Positions 60,561-60,710 of a DNA stretch of 60,710 nt are shown in pieces; position 1 is the stretch's first letter, and each line of letters opens with the position of its first letter. The notes under the pieces are model-generated. The model had not been told where the DNA came from and made no database searches. It saw nothing but the letters and a program-made list of their open reading frames with translations. The DNA lies in NCBI RefSeq assembly GCF_000430525.1, contig NZ_AUME01000014.1, forward strand, positions 1 to 60,710, given 5' to 3'. This stretch comes from Prevotella corporis DSM 18810 = JCM 8529 (lineage in GTDB: Bacteria; Bacteroidota; Bacteroidia; Bacteroidales; Bacteroidaceae). The position numbers were made by a program, and so were the translations under genes.

Positions 60561-60710
60561 ATGGAAGAAAAAATGTTACGCACCTTGGCAACTCTTGTTT
60601 TGCCTTCTCAAATATTAGATTATTTTACTATCGTTTCTGTCTGCGAGGTTGGACCTGAGTTTCATATTAGTCTTGACGAACGTATGGACAAGACTTTGTC
60701 AGGTAATGCC
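60561..60710 (+). mobile_element. ISAon1-type transposase, N-terminal part (cut by the window edge)
   Basis: ATG 60561 opens 50 codons to the end of the window. LRTLATLVLPSQILDYFTIV followed by HISLDER is the pattern of the small N-terminal protein of ISAon1-family (ISL3/IS1595-like) elements in Bacteroidetes (L-LLLP--ILDYF-IV). AT-rich DNA from about 60500 marks the change from chromosome to element. The terminal repeat could not be placed. Confidence 0.65.

Overview
The window looks like chromosome-type DNA from a Bacteroidales bacterium, most likely Prevotella or a close relative. Promoters follow the Bacteroidetes pattern (TTG/TTTG, about 20 nt, TAnnTTTG). The gene families are typical of the group: GLPGLI protein, fimbrillin, HU-HIG protein plus 'smalltalk' peptide, FeoA-FeoB fusion, SerB with an ACT-like N-terminus, and an ISAon1-type transposase start. 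Housekeeping genes are fairly GC-rich. The restriction-modification and defence segments are visibly more AT-rich.

Layout. 1-10.7 kb: the end of a regulator, a tiny secreted peptide, two large outer-membrane beta-barrel proteins (one paired with a GLPGLI protein), a DNA/RNA non-specific endonuclease, a nitroreductase and SerB. 11.5-21.6 kb: a complete type I restriction-modification locus. It holds an XRE regulator, hsdR, hsdM, an embedded antitoxin/Doc-type toxin pair, an expressed hsdS, a promoterless inverted hsdS cassette and a tyrosine recombinase. The tail-to-tail hsdS copies share inverted repeats, one of them 48 bp and perfect, so specificity is probably switched by DNA inversion. The expressed HsdS carries an in-frame GIY-YIG nuclease domain inserted near its N-terminus.

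21.6-34.5 kb: a 3.4-kb stretch without convincing genes, packed with copies of a TTGTCGC-containing repeat, part of it in 22-bp phase like plasmid iterons. It is followed by two multi-pass membrane proteins, a ParA ATPase and a ParB-like small protein, each of the first three preceded by the same A/T motif. An RteC-like protein and chromosomal-type genes (DIP1984 family, OmpA, YccF, M15 peptidase, HU-like, smalltalk) come next. The 22-bp repeat then reappears in opposite orientation at 33.86-34.25 kb. This looks like a partition/replication locus of a plasmid, an integrated element or a second chromosome; that is inference, and no Rep gene is visible.

34.5-41.5 kb: a RloA/RloB (AbiL-like) pair, an Abi-family HEPN protein, a possible small RNA, small secreted or leader-type proteins and a fimbrillin lipoprotein. 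42-60.7 kb: core genes, namely ribH, TPR proteins, a HPPK-like/TPR fusion, tRNA-Tyr and tRNA-Val, engB, an ABC-F ATPase, rho, a patatin, feoAB, panB, a HAD phosphatase, a DUF3298-like lipoprotein, rsmG, an MBL hydrolase and ruvC. The right edge cuts a transposase gene.

A family of 22-bp tandem repeats is scattered between genes through the whole window (10.8, 32.1, 42.0, 45.8, 50.8 and 54.6 kb). It shares its period, and partly its sequence, with the iteron-like arrays.
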